The notes beneath the pieces are model-generated. The model saw nothing but the letters and a program-made list of their open reading frames with translations, did not search any database and was not told where the DNA came from. Of a stretch of 64,000 bases of DNA, positions 18,547 through 28,588 are shown one piece after another. The stretch lies in the NCBI RefSeq assembly GCF_029962605.1, contig NZ_CP124750.1:1922001-1986000 (forward strand), read 5' to 3'. This stretch comes from Serratia sarumanii (GTDB lineage: Bacteria; Pseudomonadota; Gammaproteobacteria; Enterobacterales; Enterobacteriaceae). The position numbers and the translations under genes are program-made. The first letter of the stretch is position 1, and each line of letters starts with the position of its first letter.

Positions 18547-18936
18547 ATGCGCGGTAAAAAAACTCTCCGTGGTCTGATGGCGTTGGCGCTGCCCGCCGCG
18601 TTGCTGATGGGATGCAGTTCATCGCCCGGCATCGCGGTCAACCAAGGGCAGACGGTTGTGATGGATCCTTCGGTGCTGACCGCCGGCATTTTGGCCGATA
18701 CGCCCTCGATTTCGAACGCCTCCGGGCGGGTGATGGCGACCTCGGTGCTCAACAACAGCCAAATGACGCCGGTCACCGTACATTACCGCTTCTATTGGTA
18801 CGACGCGCAGGGGCTGGATATTCGCCCCTTCGAGAAACCGCGCGAGATCGTGGTGGCGCCCGACTCGGACGCCAAAATTTACTCGATTAACGGCAATCTG
18901 GACGCTAAAAGCGCGCGTCTGTATCTGTACCTGTAA
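18547..18936 (+). CDS. ycfL: YcfL lipoprotein (DUF1425)
   Basis: A 129-residue lipoprotein precursor; the lipobox 'LLMGC' puts the acylated Cys at residue 23. The mature part is a small beta domain ('TVHYRFYWYDAQGLDI') of DUF1425. Its place, 11 bases after hinT and just before lpoB, suggests an outer-membrane role near peptidoglycan synthesis, but no activity is known. Confidence 0.88.
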   Translation: MRGKKTLRGLMALALPAALLMGCSSSPGIAVNQGQTVVMDPSVLTAGILADTPSISNASGRVMATSVLNNSQMTPVTVHYRFYWYDAQGLDIRPFEKPREIVVAPDSDAKIYSINGNLDAKSARLYLYL

Positions 18937-18962
18937 GCGCTTGCCAGGTTTGGAGAAAAAGC

Positions 18963-19553
18963 ATGAAAAAGTACGTCTTAGTGGCGCTGGCCGCATTAAC
19001 CCTCAGCGGCTGTCTGTCGCGCCCGCCTGAGCCGGAACAACCGTTGCCGCCGGTCACCGTCGAACCGGAACAGCCGACGCCGCCGGTCGAGCAGCCACAG
19101 CCGCCAACCACCGAGCCGGTGCCGCAGCCGCCGAAAATCCAGCAGCTTGACTGGCTGGGCAGCGTTCAGCCGCTGGTGGGGCAGATGCTGAAGGCCGATG
19201 GCGTCACGGCCGGCAGCGTGCTGCTGCTGGACAGCGTCAAGAACAACACTAACGGTTCGCTGCAGATGGGCAAAGCTACCGCGGCGCTGTACAAGGCGCT
19301 GGCGTCGAACTCCACCTTCAGCGTGGTGCCGGAAGCGAAGCTGACCAGCGCCAGACAAACGCTGGGCCTGTCGGCGGATGACAGCTTCGGTTCGCGCAGC
19401 AAGGCGATTGGCCTGGCGCGCATCGTCGGCGCGCAGTACGTGCTGTACAGCGACGTCAGCGGCGACGTGAAGTCGCCGGCGTTGGATATGCAGCTGATGC
19501 TGGTGCAAACCGGCGAGATCGTCTGGTCGGGCAATGGCGCCGTTAAACGCTGA
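18963..19553 (+). CDS. lpoB: Penicillin-binding protein activator LpoB
   Basis: 196 residues with lipobox 'LSGC' (Cys 17), a Pro/Glu-rich flexible linker (residues 19-60) that spans the periplasm, and a C-terminal globular domain with 'SVLLLDSVKNNTNGSL' typical of LpoB. From the outer membrane LpoB activates the transpeptidase and glycosyltransferase of PBP1B. The last 20 bases overlap thiK. Confidence 0.94.
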   Translation: MKKYVLVALAALTLSGCLSRPPEPEQPLPPVTVEPEQPTPPVEQPQPPTTEPVPQPPKIQQLDWLGSVQPLVGQMLKADGVTAGSVLLLDSVKNNTNGSLQMGKATAALYKALASNSTFSVVPEAKLTSARQTLGLSADDSFGSRSKAIGLARIVGAQYVLYSDVSGDVKSPALDMQLMLVQTGEIVWSGNGAVKR

Positions 19554-20400
19554 GGCCGCGCTGCGACGATTGATGGAAACCAGACTGCCGGCGGTGAATA
19601 CCGCCGGTTGTCATTTCAGCCCGGTGCAGGGGCTGACCGGCGAGAGCTGGCGCATCGACGGCGCGGGCATCACGCTGTTGGCGCGCCAGCACAGTGCGGA
19701 AAAACGCGCGCTGGGCGTGAGCCGACGGCGCGAAGCGCGGGTCTTGCGCCGCTGCGCGCCGGGGCTGGGGCCGCGGGTTTTCGCGCAGAATAATCAGTGG
19801 CTTATCCTCGAATGGCTCGAAGGTGACGTCGTCACAGATGCCGAGTTTGCGGCGCTGAATGAGCGCGGCGAGCTGGCGGCGATGGCGGCGGAACTGCATC
19901 GGCGGCCGCTCAGCGGTTACCGGCTGGATCTGCGGCGGCAGTTCCTCCGCTACTGGCCGCAGCTGGATACGCGGCGTGTAACCCCCGCCTGGCTGCGCCT
20001 GCAGCGCCATTTTTTGCTAAGTGTGCCGCCACGGCCGCTGCGCTTGGCGCCGCTGCACATGGACATCCACCCGGGCAATCTGCTCGCCACCGGTGAGGGG
20101 CTGCGATTGATCGACTGGGAGTATGCCGCCGACGGCGACGTGGCGCTGGATATCGCCGCGCTGTTTCGCGGCAATGGTTGGTCGGCCGGGCAGCAGCAGC
20201 GCTTTTTGCAGCACTACGCGCGCCAGGGCTATCACGACGCCGCCCGGCTGCAGGCCCAGGTGCGGGGCTGGCTGCCGTGGGTGGATTATCTGATGCTGCT
20301 GTGGTTTGAAGTGCGCTGGCAACAGAGCGGCGACGCCGAATTTTTACGCTGGGGCGCTGCAGTGCGCCGGCGACTTTGTTTATCATCATCCGAATTCTGA
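19534..20400 (+). CDS. thiK: Thiamine kinase
   Basis: 288 residues of the aminoglycoside phosphotransferase/choline kinase fold. The Brenner-type catalytic loop 'LHMDIHPGNLL' and the metal site 'LIDWEYA' are both present. ThiK phosphorylates salvaged thiamine. It starts inside the lpoB coding end (20-base overlap) as in related genomes; the N-terminus may begin a few codons later. Confidence 0.87.
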   Translation: MAPLNAEAALRRLMETRLPAVNTAGCHFSPVQGLTGESWRIDGAGITLLARQHSAEKRALGVSRRREARVLRRCAPGLGPRVFAQNNQWLILEWLEGDVVTDAEFAALNERGELAAMAAELHRRPLSGYRLDLRRQFLRYWPQLDTRRVTPAWLRLQRHFLLSVPPRPLRLAPLHMDIHPGNLLATGEGLRLIDWEYAADGDVALDIAALFRGNGWSAGQQQRFLQHYARQGYHDAARLQAQVRGWLPWVDYLMLLWFEVRWQQSGDAEFLRWGAAVRRRLCLSSSEF

Positions 20401-20426
20401 ACGAACAATAATGAAGTGAGGTGCCC

Positions 20427-21458
20427 GTGGGCCCAGTAATGCTAGATGTCGCCGGCTATGAGCTGGATGCAGAAGAACGCGAGATTTTGAAACACCCGCT
20501 GGTTGGCGGATTGATCCTGTTTACCCGCAACTTCCACGATGCGGAGCAGCTGCGTGAGCTGGTGCGCCAGATCCGCGCCGCCTCGCACGATCGGCTGGTG
20601 GTGGCGGTAGACCAGGAGGGCGGGCGCGTGCAGCGCTTCCGCGAGGGCTTCACCCGCCTGCCGGCGGCGCAGTCGTTCGCCGCGTTGCACAATGCGCAGG
20701 AAGGCGGCCGGCTGGCGCAGGAGGCCGGCTGGCTGATGGCGGCGGAAATGATCGCGCAGGATATCGACATCAGCTTCGCGCCGGTGCTGGACATCGGCCA
20801 CGGCAGCGCGGCGATCGGCGAACGTTCGTTCCACAGCGATCCGCAGCAGGCGCTGGCGATGGCCGAACGCTTTATCCTCGGCATGCACAGCGCCGGCATG
20901 AAAACCACCGGCAAACACTTCCCTGGGCACGGCGCCGTCAGCGCCGATTCGCACAAGGAAACCCCGCGCGATCCGCGGCCGCTGGCGCAGATCCGCGAGC
21001 ATGACATGGCGATCTTCCGCGAGCTGATCAACCGCCAACTGTTGGACGCCGTCATGCCGGCCCACGTCATCTATACTGAAGCGGACCCGCGCCCGGCCAG
21101 CGGCTCGCCTTACTGGCTGCAGCAGATCCTGCGTCAGGAGCTGGGCTTCGACGGCGTGATTTTCTCCGACGATCTGTCGATGGAAGGCGCCGCCATCATG
21201 GGCAGCTACGCCGAGCGCGGCCAGGCGGCGCTGGATGCCGGGTGCGACATGATCCTGGTGTGCAACCACCGCGAAGGCGCGGTCAGCGTGTTGGATAACC
21301 TGTCCCCGGTCAAAGCAGAGAAGGTGAAGCGGTTATATCATCGCGGTCAGTTCACCCGTCAGGAACTGCGCGACTCCGAGCGCTGGCAGCAGGCGCACAA
21401 GGCGCTCAGCGCGCTGAGCGAACGCTGGGAGGAGCACAAGCAGCGTTCGCAAGGGTGA
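20427..21458 (+). CDS. nagZ: Beta-N-acetylhexosaminidase NagZ
   Basis: 343 residues, glycoside hydrolase family 3. The mobile catalytic loop '[16 protein letters not shown]' and the nucleophile Asp in '[10 protein letters not shown]' are visible. NagZ removes GlcNAc from anhydro-muropeptides in the cytoplasm; its product is the signal that induces AmpC in species such as Serratia. A GTG at 20427 gives the conserved MGPVMLDV start, 5 bases after GAGG; another GTG lies at 20421. Confidence 0.95.
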   Translation: MGPVMLDVAGYELDAEEREILKHPLVGGLILFTRNFHDAEQLRELVRQIRAASHDRLVVAVDQEGGRVQRFREGFTRLPAAQSFAALHNAQEGGRLAQEAGWLMAAEMIAQDIDISFAPVLDIGHGSAAIGERSFHSDPQQALAMAERFILGMHSAGMKTTGKHFPGHGAVSADSHKETPRDPRPLAQIREHDMAIFRELINRQLLDAVMPAHVIYTEADPRPASGSPYWLQQILRQELGFDGVIFSDDLSMEGAAIMGSYAERGQAALDAGCDMILVCNHREGAVSVLDNLSPVKAEKVKRLYHRGQFTRQELRDSERWQQAHKALSALSERWEEHKQRSQG

Positions 21459-21537
21459 ATCCAGGCGCCGCATCGCGGCGCAGAGCGGAAATGATGAGGG
21501 CCGCGCCCGCGGCCCTTGGCTTGTTGCGAGGATCCAC

Positions 21538-22080
21538 ATGATTATCTATTTGCACGGCTTCGATTCCACCAGTCCCGGCAATCATGAAAAGGTGTTACAG
21601 CTGCAGTTTATCGATCCGGACGTGCGCTTCATCAGCTACAGCACGCTGCATCCGCGTCACGACATGCAGCATCTGTTGAAAGAGGTGGACAAGGCGGTGC
21701 AGCAGGGCGGCGACGCGCACCCGTTGATCTGCGGGGTCGGCCTCGGCGGCTTCTGGGCGGAGCGCATCGGCTTCCTGTGCGGCATTCGCCAGGCGATGTT
21801 CAACCCGAACCTGTATCCAGAAGAGCACATGCACGGCAAGATAGACCGGCCGGAAGAGTATCGCGATATCGCCACCAAGTGCGTGGAGGATTTCCGCGAG
21901 AAAAATCGCGACCGCTGTCTGGTGGTGCTGTCGCGGCACGACGAGGTGCTGGATAACCGGCGCAGCGCCGAATTGCTGCATCACTACTACGAGATCGTGT
22001 GGGATGAACAGCAGACGCACAAGTTCAAAAACATCTCCCCCCATCTGCAGCGGCTCAAGGCGTTCAAGGCGCTGGGTTAA
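21538..22080 (+). CDS. ycfP: YcfP (UPF0227) alpha/beta-hydrolase-like protein
   Basis: 180 residues, same length as E. coli YcfP. '[12 protein letters not shown]' and '[14 protein letters not shown]' resemble the oxyanion and elbow regions of alpha/beta hydrolases, but the elbow has Gly in place of the nucleophile Ser (GVGLGG), as in the family. Function unknown; it follows nagZ after 79 bases. Confidence 0.9.
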   Translation: MIIYLHGFDSTSPGNHEKVLQLQFIDPDVRFISYSTLHPRHDMQHLLKEVDKAVQQGGDAHPLICGVGLGGFWAERIGFLCGIRQAMFNPNLYPEEHMHGKIDRPEEYRDIATKCVEDFREKNRDRCLVVLSRHDEVLDNRRSAELLHHYYEIVWDEQQTHKFKNISPHLQRLKAFKALG

Positions 22081-22101
22081 CAGTTTCATAACGCTGCCGT
22101 G

Positions 22102-22146
22102 AGCCGCGCTTCCCGTTTTTCACCGGCGGAAAGTGCGGCTTTTTTG
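22102..22146 (+). terminator. Possible terminator after ycfP
   Basis: AGCCGC ... GCGGCT with a long loop, then TTTTTTG. Confidence 0.5.
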
Positions 22147-22263
22147 TGCGCCCAGGCAAGATCTTGCGTGGCAATCGGCAAAATTTAAAACTGTGACTCA
22201 GCGCTAACTATTTGAATCACAATCGCCAAAAAATCCCCTCGTCCAGCCTTTAACCAAAAAAAT

Positions 22264-22277
22264 TTGATGTACGTCAA
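22264..22277. promoter_or_regulatory. FNR-like site upstream of ndh
   Basis: TTGATGTACGTCAA fits the FNR consensus TTGAT-N4-ATCAA with one mismatch. In E. coli FNR represses ndh without oxygen. The 332-base gap between ycfP and ndh holds this site, an AT-rich promoter stretch after it, and nothing else recognised. Confidence 0.7.
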
Positions 22278-22412
22278 TTTTGGTATGACCAAATAACCTC
22301 ACATGTTATTCTGGCCTCAGAGAGCCGATTTATTTTAAGCGAACCCTATGTATTCTAAGGATATTATTTATTTACCCTGGAATAACAAATGGTTCACATT
22401 TAGGGGGTTATT

Positions 22413-23717
22413 TTGACAACGCCAAAGAAGAAAATCGTTATTGTTGGCGGCGGCGCCGGTGGCTTGGAGCTGGCGACCAGCCTGGGCCATAAACTTGGCC
22501 GCAAGAACAAAGCGGAGATCACGCTGGTGGATCGCAACCACAGCCATTTGTGGAAACCGCTGTTGCACGAAGTGGCGACCGGTTCCCTCGATGACGGCGT
22601 GGATGCGCTCAGCTACCTGGCGCACGCGCGCAACCACCATTTCAGCTTCCAACTGGGGTCGTTGACCAACATCAACCGCGAGACGCAAACGCTGCAGCTG
22701 GCGCAGATCTGCGACGAGCAGGGCGGTGAGCTGGTGCCGGCGCGCGAATTGCCGTACGACATTCTGGTGATGGCGCTGGGCAGCACCTCGAACGATTTCG
22801 GTACGCCGGGCGTGAAAGAGCACTGCATCTTCCTGGATAACCCGCATCAGGCGCGTCGTTTCCACAACGAAATGCTCAATCTGTTCCTGAAATTCTCGGC
22901 GCAGCCGGGGCAAAAAGAGCGGGTCAACATCGCCATCGTCGGCGGCGGCGCCACCGGCGTCGAGCTGTCCGCCGAGCTGCACAACGCGGTGAAGCAGCTG
23001 CACAGCTACGGTTTCGAAGGCCTGGACAACAGCGCGTTGAACGTGACGCTGGTGGAGGCCGGCGAGCGCATTCTGCCGGCGCTGCCGCCGCGCATTTCCG
23101 CTGCGGCGCACCAGGAGCTGATTAAACTGGGCGTGCGCGTGCTGACCAACACCATGGTGACCAGCGCGGACGCCAAAGGCCTGAACACCAAGGGCGGCGA
23201 GTTCATCGACGCCGATCTGATGGTGTGGGCGGCCGGCATCAAGGCGCCGGACTTCATGAAGGATATAGGCGGCCTGGAAACCAACCGCATCAACCAGCTG
23301 GTGGTGGAGCCGACGCTGCAGACCACGCGCGATCCGAACATCTTCGCCATCGGCGACTGCGCCTCCTGCCCGAAAGAGGGCGGCGGTTTCGTGCCGCCGC
23401 GCGCTCAGTCGGCGCACCAGATGGCCTCGCGCTGCGCCACCAATATCCTGGCGCTGATGAACGGCCAGACGCTGAAGCTATACGTGTATAAAGACCACGG
23501 CTCGCTGGTGTCGCTGTCGCGCTTCAGCACCGTCGGCAGCCTGATGGGCAACCTGATGCGCGGCTCGATGATGGTGGAAGGGCGCATCGCGCGCTTCGTC
23601 TACATCTCGCTGTACCGCATGCACCAGGTGGCGTTGCACGGTTACATCAAAACCGGCCTGATGATGCTGGTGGGCGGCATCAACCGGGTGATCCGCCCAC
23701 GTCTGAAAATGCACTGA
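22413..23717 (+). CDS. ndh: NADH dehydrogenase II (non-proton-pumping)
   Basis: 434 residues, colinear with E. coli Ndh. Two Rossmann motifs are visible: '[14 protein letters not shown]' at the N-terminus for FAD and '[18 protein letters not shown]' (about 170) for NADH. The C-terminal amphipathic region anchors it to the inner membrane. It passes electrons from NADH to quinone without pumping protons. The start is TTG at 22413, with AGGGGG just before it. An FNR-like box upstream suggests anaerobic repression. Confidence 0.96.
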   Translation: MTTPKKKIVIVGGGAGGLELATSLGHKLGRKNKAEITLVDRNHSHLWKPLLHEVATGSLDDGVDALSYLAHARNHHFSFQLGSLTNINRETQTLQLAQICDEQGGELVPARELPYDILVMALGSTSNDFGTPGVKEHCIFLDNPHQARRFHNEMLNLFLKFSAQPGQKERVNIAIVGGGATGVELSAELHNAVKQLHSYGFEGLDNSALNVTLVEAGERILPALPPRISAAAHQELIKLGVRVLTNTMVTSADAKGLNTKGGEFIDADLMVWAAGIKAPDFMKDIGGLETNRINQLVVEPTLQTTRDPNIFAIGDCASCPKEGGGFVPPRAQSAHQMASRCATNILALMNGQTLKLYVYKDHGSLVSLSRFSTVGSLMGNLMRGSMMVEGRIARFVYISLYRMHQVALHGYIKTGLMMLVGGINRVIRPRLKMH

Positions 23718-23735
23718 TACCGCCTTTGTCGACCA

Positions 23736-23768
23736 ACCCGCGCCGGTTCGCCCGCGCGGGTTTTTTTA
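23736..23768 (+). terminator. Intrinsic terminator after ndh
   Basis: ACCCGCGC / GCGCGGGT hairpin followed by seven T. The remaining 300 bases up to ycfJ show no other feature. Confidence 0.85.
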
Positions 23769-24074
23769 TGGCGGCGCGAGGCGATCGGCGGCGGTTGCTT
23801 GATTCTTCAGCATAAGCTGTCGTCGGTATGGGTAAAACTCTTAAGATTCCTCCTAAACAGCGGAAAAACGGCCGTTTTCCCGCATTTTTGGTCCCCTTGT
23901 CTTATTGCGGGGCTTCAGATCATTGTGCAGACTTTACCTCGTTTACAGACGGCGCGTCGCGCACGCCGTAAACCGGGATACCGCAAGCCGCCCATGCGCA
24001 AAATAATAAGCGCGGTGCCATGCCGGTAACAGACCCCGGAAAAAATGCGTGGTAACACTTTCAGGAGGTTTCCT

Positions 24075-24611
24075 GTGAACAAGTCAATGTTAGCCGGTGT
24101 TGGGATTGGTATCGCTGCCGCTCTGGGGATTGCCGCGGTAGCCAGCCTGGACGTCTTTTCTGCCGGTCCGCAATATGCGCAGGTGCTCGCCGCAACGCCG
24201 ATTAAAGAAACCATCAAAACGCCGCGTCAGGAATGCCGCAACGTCACCGTTACGCACCGTGCGCCGGTGCAGGATGAAAACCGCATCGCCGGTTCTGTGC
24301 TGGGCGCAGTGGCGGGCGGCGTGATCGGCCACCAGTTCGGCGGCGGCCGCGGGCGCGACGTGGCGACCGTGGTCGGCGCGCTGGGCGGCGGCTATGCCGG
24401 CAACCAGGTGCAAGGGGCGATGCAGAATAATGACGTCACCACCAGCGTGCAGCAGCGTTGCAAAACGGTCTATGACAAGTCTCAGAAAATGCTGGGCTAT
24501 GACGTGACCTACAAGATCGGCAATCAGCAGGGCAAGATCCGCATGGATCACGATCCGGGCACGCAAATCCCGTTGGATAAAAACGGCCAGCTGGTGCTGA
24601 ACAGAGCCTGA
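24075..24611 (+). CDS. ycfJ: YcfJ, glycine-zipper outer membrane-associated protein
   Basis: 178 residues starting at a GTG (24075) with CAGGAGG 6 bases upstream; the longer frame from 24045 is not needed. An N-terminal hydrophobic segment (about 4-24) is followed by a glycine-zipper 2TM domain ('GSVLGAVAGGVIGHQFGG', 'GALGGGYAGN') and a conserved C-terminal beta part. The family (Rick_17kDa-type) is envelope-associated; function unknown. Confidence 0.9.
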   Translation: MNKSMLAGVGIGIAAALGIAAVASLDVFSAGPQYAQVLAATPIKETIKTPRQECRNVTVTHRAPVQDENRIAGSVLGAVAGGVIGHQFGGGRGRDVATVVGALGGGYAGNQVQGAMQNNDVTTSVQQRCKTVYDKSQKMLGYDVTYKIGNQQGKIRMDHDPGTQIPLDKNGQLVLNRA

Positions 24612-24875
24612 TCGCCACATTCGAATTAAGCCCGCGGGCAGTGTTAGTTCTGATCGTTTAACCCGGTTAAGCGAGCGGCGTTAACATTGACGCGGGTTTC
24701 TGTTTTCTGCCCGCCCAACAATTTGCGATCGTTCTAATGTCTGCGTGCGATATCACTGGGCAAAACTTCAAAAAAGCCCCCGCGTTTGTTATATTATTGT
24801 GCAATTAAGCGGTGTTATCGGCGCCAATCGCCACACCGGCCAAACCTGAGTATTTCGTCTCGCAGAGATAACGAC

Positions 24876-25355
24876 ATGTTAGATTTTCGCTTTCCGACAG
24901 CGTTGCAAATGGTCCTTAGCGTCGCCGTAGCTGAGAAGCAGGGCATGCGTTCGACGAGCGCCACCCTTGCCGCCGCTCTGGAAGCCAACCCCAGCTTTAT
25001 CCGCAAACTGATGGTGCCGCTGACCAAAGACGGCATCATCGTTTCCACCCTGGGCCGCAACGGCTCTATCCACCTCGGCCGCCCGGCGGAAGAGATCACC
25101 CTGCGGGACATCTATCTGGCGGTGATCGACGACAAGCGCATCTGGGCTTCCCGTCCTGAAGTGCCGGCCCGTTGCCTGGTGAGCGCCAACGCCTGCTGGT
25201 ATTTCAAATCGGTGGTGAACGAAGCCGAACAGGCTTCGCTTGCGGTGCTGGCGCGCCATACCGTGGCCGATTCGCTGGCCGAACTGGAGCGGGGCGACAA
25301 GCGTGCCTGCGCGGAGTACGCCGCCGCGCAAGAGGCTGAAACCGCCGACAAATAA
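24876..25355 (+). CDS. Rrf2-family transcriptional regulator
   Basis: 159 residues. The N-terminal winged helix ('MLDFRFPTALQMVLSVAVAE', then 'TSATLAAALEANPSFIRKLM') fits Rrf2. The three-Cys iron-sulfur signature of IscR/NsrR is absent; only two cysteines occur ('ARCLVSANACW'), so it may be a YwnA-like thiol sensor or lack a cofactor. The start at 24876 gives the family N-terminus; the longer frame to 24786 is less likely. No obvious target adjoins it. Confidence 0.82.
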   Translation: MLDFRFPTALQMVLSVAVAEKQGMRSTSATLAAALEANPSFIRKLMVPLTKDGIIVSTLGRNGSIHLGRPAEEITLRDIYLAVIDDKRIWASRPEVPARCLVSANACWYFKSVVNEAEQASLAVLARHTVADSLAELERGDKRACAEYAAAQEAETADK

Positions 25356-25372
25356 TCGCGGTTCGCATGCAT

Positions 25373-25403
25373 AAAAAAAGGTCGGGCAATGCCCGACCTT
25401 TTT
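25373..25403. terminator. Bidirectional terminator between the Rrf2 gene and the RND pump
   Basis: AAAAAAAGGTCGGGC-AAT-GCCCGACCTTTTT serves the convergent genes on both sides. Confidence 0.9.
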
Positions 25404-25420
25404 GCATTTTAACGCTGCGT

Positions 25421-28400
25421 TCAGACGGTCTGCGGCTGCGCTTTGCGCGCCACCAGGCGCCGCAGCGTGACGTAGAACACCGGCGTCAGGAACAGCCCGA
25501 ACAGGGTGACCCCCAACATGCCGGAGAACACCGTGATGCCGGTGACGCCGCGCACCTCGGCGCCGGCGCCGTGGCCGAGGATCAGCGGGATGGTGCCGGC
25601 GATGAAGGCGATGGAGGTCATCACGATCGGCCGCAACCGCAGGCGACAGGCCTCCAGCGCCGCCTCGACGATGCCTTTGCCCTGCATTTCCAGCTCACGG
25701 GCGAACTCGACGATCAGAATGGCGTTCTTGCAGGCCAGCCCCATCAGAACGACCAGCCCGACCTGCACGAACACGTTGTTGTCGCCGCCGGTAAGCCACA
25801 CGCCGAACAGCGCCGACAGCATGGTCATCGGCACGATCAGGATCACCGCCAGCGGCAGCGTCCAGCTTTCGTACAGCGCCGCCAGCGCGAGGAACGCCAG
25901 CAGCACCGCCACCGGGAACACCACCAGCGCGGCGTTGCCCTGGGTCGATTGTTGGTAGCTCAGATCGGTCCACTGGATGTTCATGCCGTTCGGCAACAGT
26001 TTGCCGGCCATCTGCGTCAGCGCGCCCATCGCCTGGGTAGAGGAAAGCACGCGCGGATCGGCGTCGCCGATCAGATCCGCCGCCGGGAAGCCGTTATAGC
26101 GGATCACCGGATCCGGGCCGTAGGTGGTGCCGATGTTGACCATGCTGCCGATCGGCACCATTTCACCCTTGTCGTTGCGGGTGCGCAGGTTGGCGATGTC
26201 TTCCACGCTGTCGCGGAACTGGCCGTCTGCCTGCGCCATCACTTTCCAGGTGCGGCCATAGCGGTTGAAGTCGTTGATGTAAGACGAACCGAGGTAGGTC
26301 TGCAGCGTGCTGAACAGCGCATTGAGCGGCACCCCCTGCGCCTTGGCCTTGTCGCGATCGATTTTGGCGTCCAGCTGCGGCACGTTGGCCTGATACGAGG
26401 AGATCGGGAACCCCATCCCCGGCGTTTGCATAATGGCACCGGACATGGTGTTGATCGCCGTTTGCAACGCGCCGTAGCCCAGCCCGGCGCGATCCTGCAC
26501 GTACAGCGAATAGCCGGAGCCCTGGCCGATGCCGAGGATCGGCGGCGGCATGATTGAGAAGGCGAAGCCTTCCTGGATCTGTGAAATGCGCGCGTTGATC
26601 TCGGCGTTGATCTGCGCCGCGGTACGGGTACGGGTGCTCAACGACTCCAGCGCGAAGAACACCGTGCCGGTATTCGGCGTATTGGTGAACTGCAGCGCGT
26701 TCAGGCCGGGGAAAGCCACCGCATCGGTGACGCCGTCCACGCTCAGGCCGATGGCGCTCATCTTGCGGATCACCGCATCGGTGCGTTCCAGCGAGGCGCC
26801 TTCCGGCATTTTCACGCCGCCGATCAGGTACAGCTTGTCCTGCGTCGGGATAAAGCCGCCGGGCACGGTCTTGAACATCACCCCGGCGGCGGCCAGCAGC
26901 AGCAGGTAGACGACGAACACCGCGCCGCGCCGGCCCAGCACGCGGGAGACGCCGCGCTGGTAGCGTTGCGAACTGCTGGCGAAGAAGCGGTTGAACGGCC
27001 GGAACAGCCAGCCGAACAGCCGGTCGATCAGGCGCGACGGCAGGTCTTTCGGCGCGCCGTGCGGTTTGAGCAAGCGTGCCGCCAGCGCCGGCGACAGGGT
27101 CAGCGAGTTGATGGCGGAGATCACCGTCGATATGGCGATGGTGACGGCGAACTGCTTATAGAACTGCCCGGTAACGCCGGAGAGGAACGCCATCGGCACG
27201 AACACCGCACACAGCACCACGGCGATGGCGATGATCGGGCCGGAGACCTCGCGCATCGCCTGGTGCGCCGCCGCCAGCGGCGACAGCCCCTCTTCGATAT
27301 TACGCTCGACGTTTTCCACCACCACGATGGCGTCATCCACCACGATGCCGATCGCCAGCACCAGCCCGAACAGGCTGAGGGTATTGAGCGAGAAGCCCAG
27401 CAGATACAGCGCGGCGAAGGTGCCGACCACGGAGATCGGGACCGCCAGCAGCGGAATGATCGAGGCGCGCCAGGTCTGCAGGAACAGTATGACTACCAGC
27501 ACCACCAGGATCACCGCTTCCAGCAGCGTATCCACCACCGCGCGGATCGAATCGCGCACGAACACCGTCGGATCGTAAGGCGATTTCCAGCTCATGCCGT
27601 CCGGGAAGCGGGTCGCCAGCTCGGCCATCTTGCCGCGCACCGCGTCCGACAGCTCGATGGCGTTGGCGCCCGGCGACTGGAAGATACCGATACCGACCGC
27701 ATCCTTGTTATTGAGCTGGGCGCGCAGCGCGTAGCTGCCGGAGCCCATTTCGATGCGCGCTACGTCGCGCAGCCGCACGATCTCGCCGTTTTCGCCGCTC
27801 TTGAGGATGATGTTGCCGAACTCTTCTTCGGTTTGCAGGCGGCCCTGGGCATTGATCGACAGCAGATAGTCGCTGCGCGTCGGCATCGGCTCCGCGCCGA
27901 GCTGGCCGGCGGAGACCTGCACGTTTTGCTCCTGCATGGCGCTCACTACGTCGGAGGCGGTCAGGCCACGCGCGGCGACCTTGTTCGGATCGAGCCAGAT
28001 GCGCATCGCATACTCACCGGCGCCGAAGATCTGCACCTGGCCGACGCCCGGCAGGCGAGCCAGCTCATCCTTGACTTTCAGGGTGGCGTAGTTGCGCAGG
28101 TACAGCGAATCGTACTTGCCGGAAGGCGAGACCAGATGCACCACCAGCGTCAGCGCCGGGGACTGTTTCTGGGTGGTGATGCCCTGGCGGCGCACGTCTT
28201 CCGGCAGGCGCGCTTCGGCCTGCGCCACGCGGTTTTGCACCTGCACCTGGGCCTGATCGGGATCGGTGCCGGGGCGGAAGGTGACGGTGGTCACCAGCAC
28301 GCCGTCGGAACCGGCGACCGATTTCATGTACATCATGTTTTCGACGCCGTTGATCGCTTCTTCCAGCGGCGTGGCCACCGTTTCAGCGATCTCTTTCGGG

Positions 28401-28564
28401 TTGGCGCCCGGGTATTCTGCGCGCACCTGCACGCTGGGCGGCACCACGTCCGGGTACTCGCTGATCGGCAGCAGCGGGATGGCTATCACCCCGGCGACAA
28501 AAATCAGTATCGACAGCACCGCGGCAAAGATCGGCCGGTCGATGAAAAAGCGGGAAAAGTCCAT
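25421..28564 (-). CDS. sdeB: RND multidrug efflux permease, SdeB-like
   Basis: 1047 residues of the HAE1 RND family: 12 membrane helices, two large periplasmic loops. 'RPIFAAVLSILIFVAGVIA' is TM1, and TM4 carries 'GIVVDDAIVVVENVERN' with the paired proton-relay Asp residues. It follows a membrane fusion protein gene by 24 bases and has a divergent MarA-like activator nearby, the layout described for SdeAB/SdeR of S. marcescens, which exports fluoroquinolones and other drugs. The name rests on this context, not on alignment. No outer-membrane channel gene is present, so it would use a TolC-type partner. Confidence 0.82.
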   Translation of the reverse strand: MDFSRFFIDRPIFAAVLSILIFVAGVIAIPLLPISEYPDVVPPSVQVRAEYPGANPKEIAETVATPLEEAINGVENMMYMKSVAGSDGVLVTTVTFRPGTDPDQAQVQVQNRVAQAEARLPEDVRRQGITTQKQSPALTLVVHLVSPSGKYDSLYLRNYATLKVKDELARLPGVGQVQIFGAGEYAMRIWLDPNKVAARGLTASDVVSAMQEQNVQVSAGQLGAEPMPTRSDYLLSINAQGRLQTEEEFGNIILKSGENGEIVRLRDVARIEMGSGSYALRAQLNNKDAVGIGIFQSPGANAIELSDAVRGKMAELATRFPDGMSWKSPYDPTVFVRDSIRAVVDTLLEAVILVVLVVILFLQTWRASIIPLLAVPISVVGTFAALYLLGFSLNTLSLFGLVLAIGIVVDDAIVVVENVERNIEEGLSPLAAAHQAMREVSGPIIAIAVVLCAVFVPMAFLSGVTGQFYKQFAVTIAISTVISAINSLTLSPALAARLLKPHGAPKDLPSRLIDRLFGWLFRPFNRFFASSSQRYQRGVSRVLGRRGAVFVVYLLLLAAAGVMFKTVPGGFIPTQDKLYLIGGVKMPEGASLERTDAVIRKMSAIGLSVDGVTDAVAFPGLNALQFTNTPNTGTVFFALESLSTRTRTAAQINAEINARISQIQEGFAFSIMPPPILGIGQGSGYSLYVQDRAGLGYGALQTAINTMSGAIMQTPGMGFPISSYQANVPQLDAKIDRDKAKAQGVPLNALFSTLQTYLGSSYINDFNRYGRTWKVMAQADGQFRDSVEDIANLRTRNDKGEMVPIGSMVNIGTTYGPDPVIRYNGFPAADLIGDADPRVLSSTQAMGALTQMAGKLLPNGMNIQWTDLSYQQSTQGNAALVVFPVAVLLAFLALAALYESWTLPLAVILIVPMTMLSALFGVWLTGGDNNVFVQVGLVVLMGLACKNAILIVEFARELEMQGKGIVEAALEACRLRLRPIVMTSIAFIAGTIPLILGHGAGAEVRGVTGITVFSGMLGVTLFGLFLTPVFYVTLRRLVARKAQPQTV

Positions 28565-28588
28565 GGGTCAGAAGTCTCTGCTGGGAGC

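Noticed and set aside
23799..24029. Small plus-strand frame of 76 codons between ndh and ycfJ
   Set aside because: No ribosome site, atypical composition and no similarity noticed; likely chance.
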